Assembly (NCBI GenBank): GCA_029204225.1
Contig: CM055104.1
Coordinates: 44,245,330-44,309,329, forward strand
Source: Diphasiastrum complanatum
Taxonomy: Eukaryota; Streptophyta; Lycopodiopsida; Lycopodiales; Lycopodiaceae
Direction of reading: 5' to 3'
Length of the DNA: 64,000 nt
Shown here: positions 58,942-64,000 of the stretch, piece after piece
Layout: each line of letters starts with the position of its first letter
Numbering within the stretch: position 1 is the stretch's first letter
Translations under genes and position numbers: made by a program
Notes under the pieces: model-generated
What the model was told of the DNA's origin: nothing
The model's input: only the letters and a program-made list of their open reading frames with translations
Database searches by the model: none

Positions 58942-59238
58942 ATGGTTTTCAAGCTCCAGAGATTAAGATATCAGTTCTTAAGTGTTTTATTTCTGACAGC
59001 GCTGCTGCTGGATTGTTCCTTTGTGGGATCTGCTGCACGCCTGCTCAGAACTGGAAATGGTGCTTCCCAGCCCTTCTATTTCAGCGATCCAGCTGACTCG
59101 AAAGGTCTGGCAGTGGGCTCTGGTCCTGATGAATGCGGATTTGAGGAATCAGCTGACTGCAGCCCACCCATGGAGAACTCATTTGGCACGTCCAAGCGTT
59201 TGGTACCAACGGGCCCAAATCCATTACACAACAGGTAG
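58942..59238 (+). CDS. CLE-family signalling peptide precursor (98 aa)
   Basis: The protein has the CLE precursor plan. Residues 1-31 are a signal peptide: a basic start (KLQRLRY), a hydrophobic core (FLSVLFLTALLL) and a small-residue exit (GSAA). A variable middle follows, with Cys65 and Cys73. The 12-residue CLE motif RLVPTGPNPLHN (residues 86-97; bases 59197-59232) is next to the C-terminus, followed only by Arg98. The motif has the conserved Pro-Gly-Pro core, the Pro positions that are hydroxylated in known CLE peptides, and C-terminal His-Asn. It is closest to the CLV3/CLE9-like (R-type) class rather than TDIF. CLE peptides are secreted and sensed by CLV1/BAM-type receptor kinases to control meristem and vascular development. 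The coding region is one exon. The ATG at 58931 starts a different frame overlapping the true start and may damp translation. Confidence 0.9.
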   Translation: MVFKLQRLRYQFLSVLFLTALLLDCSFVGSAARLLRTGNGASQPFYFSDPADSKGLAVGSGPDECGFEESADCSPPMENSFGTSKRLVPTGPNPLHNR

Positions 59239-59407
59239 ATGAATCTACCGTAAATAGCCGAAAGCAGATGATGGAGAGGATTCTGCAGTCTTCCCGGGTG
59301 GTCGCCTCTGCAGATCATCAGCTTACACTTTTCAGTGGACTGTGGATGAATTCACATGAGAGCAAACACGCCATTCTAGGAAGATCTCTGTGGATGTTCT
59401 TAATTTC

Positions 59408-59413
59408 AATAAA
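59408..59413 (+). terminator. Candidate polyadenylation signal for the CLE gene
   Basis: AATAAA lies 170 bases after the CLE stop codon, a reasonable 3' UTR length. Confidence 0.5.
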
Positions 59414-62400
59414 GAGGCAAAGCGTTTGATCCTGCTTGGGAAGATGAAAACTGTTAGTTTTGTTGTTGATTAAATTTACAGCCTAGTTGAAAATGTTGTT
59501 GCATCAACTGCACTTGTTTATGCACCTTCAAAGCAACAATTACCTTGGTGATGACCCAGTTCTTGGGTGCTACTCAGAAATGTACCTGGGAAGAGTTGTG
59601 ATAAGCCTTTAAAAGGAAGATGATTTGGGCAGGAAAATATCTTTACGCATATGGCAAGAACCATATGGCGGTTTTTATAGAGATCATTTTAAAACAGGAT
59701 TCAACTAGGTAAGGCCTGAGGCATCAGAGTACTCTTGATACATTATATCTTGCAGTGCTTGAGTATTCTTTAAAAAAATTGATGTGCCCTGCACAAATCA
59801 GGTCTTGTTGGAAGGTCCATGGTACTGGCTTATGTAGGTTTGTTAGCAGCACTGAAATAAACTTGTCAAATTTTGAGGATCATGAGTGACATGCTCTCGT
59901 TTTGGGCGAGTCACTAACAGATTTTCAATGGAATGCAGGTGAAGTTCAACTTGGTTCTGAGTATTCCACATGAAATGTGCCAACATCCAAGGCTATTGTC
60001 TTTTACAGCAACACCAATTATTCCTCTATTGGACATATTTGTTACCAATTATTATCCTGATTCTTTAGTAAAATGCAGGAATAAGCTCCTGTTGTGAGCC
60101 CATTTGGGGTTTGAAATTTGCATCAATCATGTACATTCGCCATTACATATGCTAATACAACATACTGCTCCGTTCAGCACCTTTCTACTTTTTGGCTTGA
60201 ATTATGGGAATAGATTGTAATAGGCATTATGTCTTTCAGACCTGCTTGGATGAAATTGTGATAGCAACTTGGTAGCCAAATGCTCGTTAAGATATTCGAT
60301 AGCTTTCTATTCCTTGTGTTGTACTGGTGTGCGAAGAAGCCGTTAACAATTTTGTAGACTTAGATGAAGTTTTCAAAAAGACATTTGTTACTTTCATTTA
60401 GCTTCATTTTGTATCAACTGCGTCGCATTTGTGAGTCCAAGAGTGTCTCTCTTTTCACAAAGAAATGTACTCTATCCTTTTTCAAATAATCTGCTCTTTG
60501 CCTTTGATGTTCTGTAAATAAGTACAGTTTTTGTTAAGAATACGTTAGATCCTAAGAAAACTTATGCTGGGTAATGGTGAGATTTTCCAATGGTTTTGCC
60601 TGGAGTATTTCATCTTAAAATAACTGCAGCTGCATTCGTTTATGCAGACTATGGCCGAATACATCTGTACCTCTTTCAACAACCTTGCTAAATTCTGTCT
60701 TGACGATAACTAGCCGGAAAACAATGTTGGGCATCTTGTTTTAGCCCTTGTCGATATACTTTTGACAGATGTTTTCCTCACCGTTACTCCAACTGGATTG
60801 AGAACACTTGTCACAGCTCTCTAGGTTCTAATGGTGTTAGTGCCAGGGTGGCTAATTGATTCAATACACCCATAGTAAATGGTAACGGCAAATATTTCCC
60901 TTGCTCCATTCTCGCCCACTTTTTCTCATGTTTGCACCCATACAGTTGCTGTGTCTTGTTTCATAAGTGATCATGATAAGAAGTGTGTTTTGTGCTTTAA
61001 GGGTGAAGTATATCTTATAACATTACATCACCTTACTATCAAAGGGGTCAATCAAATTGCTGCGATCAAAGCATTAGCAAGTTCTTCACCTTGTACAATG
61101 TGTATCTTCAAATCTTCATCGCATGGTGGAGTTGTTTATCAAATGTTGCGGTTGTTTTGCAGTTCCATTAATCAGTTCTGGAAGTATGTTCTCTTTCCCT
61201 TTGAAAGCAGCATACGTCATGTACACGAGCATCTCTTACATATGCAGTGTGCCATTGTTCAAAGACTCGGAATTTCCTTCTTAAACTAAAGCCATCCCAT
61301 TTGTCAAGGAAATGCTTAAAAAAATTTAAGATACCTCCTGGGCTCCTGGCGTATTCCATGCCTTGCTAATTAAAATTGTACACTAAGTTTCTCATGCTGA
61401 TTACTTCATCCTCTCAAAGTACATGCTCATTTTCAAGTTAAGTTGTTTGGGCCATTGGGATAACCCAAAAGCTAACATAGAAAATCTGAAAAGCCCTTTG
61501 GGCTGTGAAAGCCTCTGCTGCCGAAGTCCAACTTACAGCAGATTGGTCATATTTTGTAGACAAAATTCTGAAAGTAATTGAGATAATAATAATTTCGGAA
61601 TCTCTTTAGCAATCTTCAAATTCATTTGATTCTTCTGATTTTTGAGGCTTCGAAATAGTTTCGTGCCTCGAAAACTTGTAGTCATCCTTAATCATAGTAG
61701 GACTTGGGGTTTTATTCTACATTTCAGTAACCAAGACCTCCTAAACTTATCAACGTCTCTTACGGTTGAGAGCAGTTTTATCATTCAAGCATTCAAATGG
61801 CAAACACAAAGCACTCATGGCTCTATTTCACAGGTACGAATATGCCGGAGTAGACAGGCAGGAAAATTCTGCAGCTGTCTTACGGACTCCTGAGTGCTGA
61901 AAATAACTACATATTGCTAGGACTGAAAAGATTTTGCATAGGCCAGATTTTGCTAGGGCTGTTTTGCTGACTCTGAAACCTGATCAAGTTTGTGGCGGCA
62001 GTGCGTCCACATCACGCACTACTCCCCAGCATCTTAACTCTTAACCTTAGTCCTTGAGCATTACACGACAGGATTTCAAGAGTCCTGGGTCCTGGGTTCT
62101 GGGTCCTATGCTTGCCTGCAAACTTTATTACCGCAGCTAGAGTAACCCGGGCATCTGCCGAACCTGCTACAGGTAACAGAGGTCAGGCTCTACGTCTAAG
62201 CTGTGCTCCTGGCCTGCGGATACTACGAACTTATGAACCGTTCCAAGGTTCAACCGTGGGTCCGTGGAGCAACTCGCTTCTTCATATCAGGCAACGCGAA
62301 ACATCATCGCGATTCGCGACATCGCGGTTGCCAAAGTGGCAAAGACTCCACTCCACTGGCGACAAGGGTTGCATAAGTACGTGGGCAGGAAGATCGTGTC

Positions 62401-64000
62401 CAGTCGTCCTATGCACCAGCAATTAAAGCTGAGGTGATGCATGATGGACTAGGAAATCGGGACGATGGGGGACTGCATCATCACATCACCTCATCATCAC
62501 TTTCAAGTTTCATATCTCCTCTCCTGGACCTCTCCAGACTCCGTTCCAGGTTCCTAAACTTCCTACTGTATCGTATTATGACTATTATGTATTGCTAATA
62601 ATTATTTTGAAGGTTTGAAGTTGTGAACTTTGAGCTTTGTTTGTCTATTATCTTATGGGAGATGGGTGCTTAGTAATTAATACTTACTGGTGATTATACG
62701 ATAATACCTTTTCTTGGTACGACTCTTTATTAGTGGTTGCATTACTGATAAGACTACTTGAAGTTAATTGTACAAACTCCAGACATTTTAGTTTCTGGAA
62801 ATGAGGAGATAAAAAGTTGCAACATTTGCATTTGGTACAGTGCACGTATTCTTTTGCATGGCATCTGCATTTCTGCAGGACTGAGGATGAAAAAGGCACA
62901 GGGCCCAGGCCCTAGGCCATTTGCAGCAAGTAGAATCGCTACTCCCCGCGGCCCCCCCGGTGCTGCGCCTGCGGATGCCTTAGGGTTTATGCATACGCAT
63001 ACGGATGATATCATGATCCCTCTGGTCCGAGCACATTGGCACTGTGGCAAGGCCTAGAGATTCAAATTTCACCCAGTCACAACTTACGACAGACTCCGAC
63101 TCACGACTCACAGTCTCACAATGTCACATCTCTCCTTCACACCCTGAAGCTTTCAACTTTCAAGTTTCAACTCTTGCAATGTTGAACTCTAGGCTAGACC
63201 CATCTTTGCTAAACACATCGGTAAATCGTGATTATAATCAGTTTTTCATTGTTTGATTGTTCACCTTCCTTAAATTATGAGTTGAAACTGTACTACTTTG
63301 TAAGAAAGGACACTAAATTCTTCAAAGTTGATTGCAATTTCAAATTTTCCATCGTGCATGTTTTATATCATAAATTATAATGTAGTCCAATGTGACTTCC
63401 AATAGCAACATACTATATTGTATACACTAATAACAGTAGTAATAACTGGTCTAGTGTGACTCTGTGGCTGTCACATGCGAGCCTCTTATAGAAACAGTAT
63501 TGAAAGCATCTCCACAATTTACTCAACCACCACCTACAAATTCTCATGACTTGTGAGGCAATGAGCTGTAGCCTGTAACAATGGCATAGCCATTACTTAT
63601 TAGCATCAGATATGATGACTCGGTCACTGGAGTCAGGACCCTTATCAAGGAAGCAACTTGCCACTTGGTGCTGTATTTCTGCTCCATTAAGCTCTACTTT
63701 ATAATTAGTAAGTGTCCAGACACCAGATGCTTACTGAAGTCATATCATCATATACAGTTCATTATATGGTTTTCTTTTAGTATTTTATCCATTTCGATTC
63801 TGGTGAAAATTGCAATGTTGTAGGTATATCATGAGGTTTTGATGAAGTTTTTTTCAGGCGTTTAATATTCCAAATTCCAGCAGGCTGTAGCCCAAATTCC
63901 AATTGACAATACTGACAATCAGGTAACTTATGTTAGATTCTTCAAACTCCAGATTTGATGGAATTGACAATACTGACATTAATTATCTTACGTTGGTTCT
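59414..64000. other. No recognised gene; intergenic DNA downstream of CLE
   Basis: No retroelement or protein-family motif is recognised. Short frames (for example 60879-61289, 62112-62426 and 62758-63057) lack family features. Local oddities are a 'ctgggtc/ctgggtt' tandem at 62083-62106, GC-rich stretches at 62110-62420 and 62890-62980, and a duplicated 'aattgacaatactgaca' at 63900 and 63962. The low density of recognised retroelements around the CLE gene contrasts with the rest of the window. Confidence 0.45.

Noticed and set aside
59076-59318. 80-residue minus-strand frame over the CLE gene, and a 73-residue plus-strand frame at 59021
   Set aside because: Both overlap the CLE coding sequence in other frames, with no signal peptide or conserved motif.
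62758-63057. Frames over the GC-rich patch with PRGPPGAAPADALGF
   Set aside because: Pro/Ala-rich because of base composition; frames open on both strands; no family.

Overview
The window looks like nuclear DNA from a large, repeat-rich land-plant genome. The evidence is many degenerate Ty1/copia and Ty3/gypsy LTR retrotransposons inserted into and across one another, initiator-Met-tRNA primer sites, a Tourist-like MITE, plant-style TATA boxes in LTRs, and one gene for a plant-specific CLE signalling peptide. The peptide end (VPTGPNPLHN) is of a kind shared by mosses, ferns and seed plants, so the lineage cannot be fixed from sequence alone; the low gene density favours a large genome such as a gymnosperm or fern (inference).

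Layout. 1-930: 5' end of a minus-strand copia (gag start, PBS, LTR; family C). 1085-2998: plus-strand copia RT-RNase H with a truncated 3' LTR. 3300-7252: minus-strand chimeric copia 'B' (unknown ORF, protease, gag, PBS, LTR). 8101-8894: gypsy LTR with an Athila-type PBS. 8997-9470: gypsy gag remnant. 11430-12348: LTR related to element A. 12738-15703: plus-strand gypsy remnant. 16307-16808: MITE. 18876-19738: copia 5' LTR and leader. 19739-27600: minus-strand copia 'C', split by the young complete element 'A' (22331-26492, TSD gattg). 27640-29174: minus-strand gypsy gag. 30213-37240: plus-strand copia pieces of family C, broken by a small TRIM-like element (32409-34731) and a solo LTR (35394-36102, TSD ctatg). 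40437-41093: unrecognised 218-codon ORF. 41230-45003: copia 'F'. 45005-46793: copia 'G'. 46800-49190: copia 'H'. 52559-52918: GA/CT/TA microsatellites. 54127-55495: decayed ORFs. 55906-56473: copia RT joined to an LTR fragment. 58942-59238: CLE gene. 59239-64000: no recognised gene.

Most interesting result. Elements A and B carry different LTRs. In each, the integrase catalytic core and the reverse transcriptase are missing, and a homologous protein of unknown function follows the integrase C-terminal segment. The two copies align without gaps over 178 residues (78 identical by my hand count) and both frames are open. The gag and protease of A are frame-broken, yet its LTRs differ at only three positions, so it moved recently and must have been mobilised in trans. 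Integrase-core loss also recurs in copies C, F and H. The only convincing ordinary host gene is the CLE precursor.
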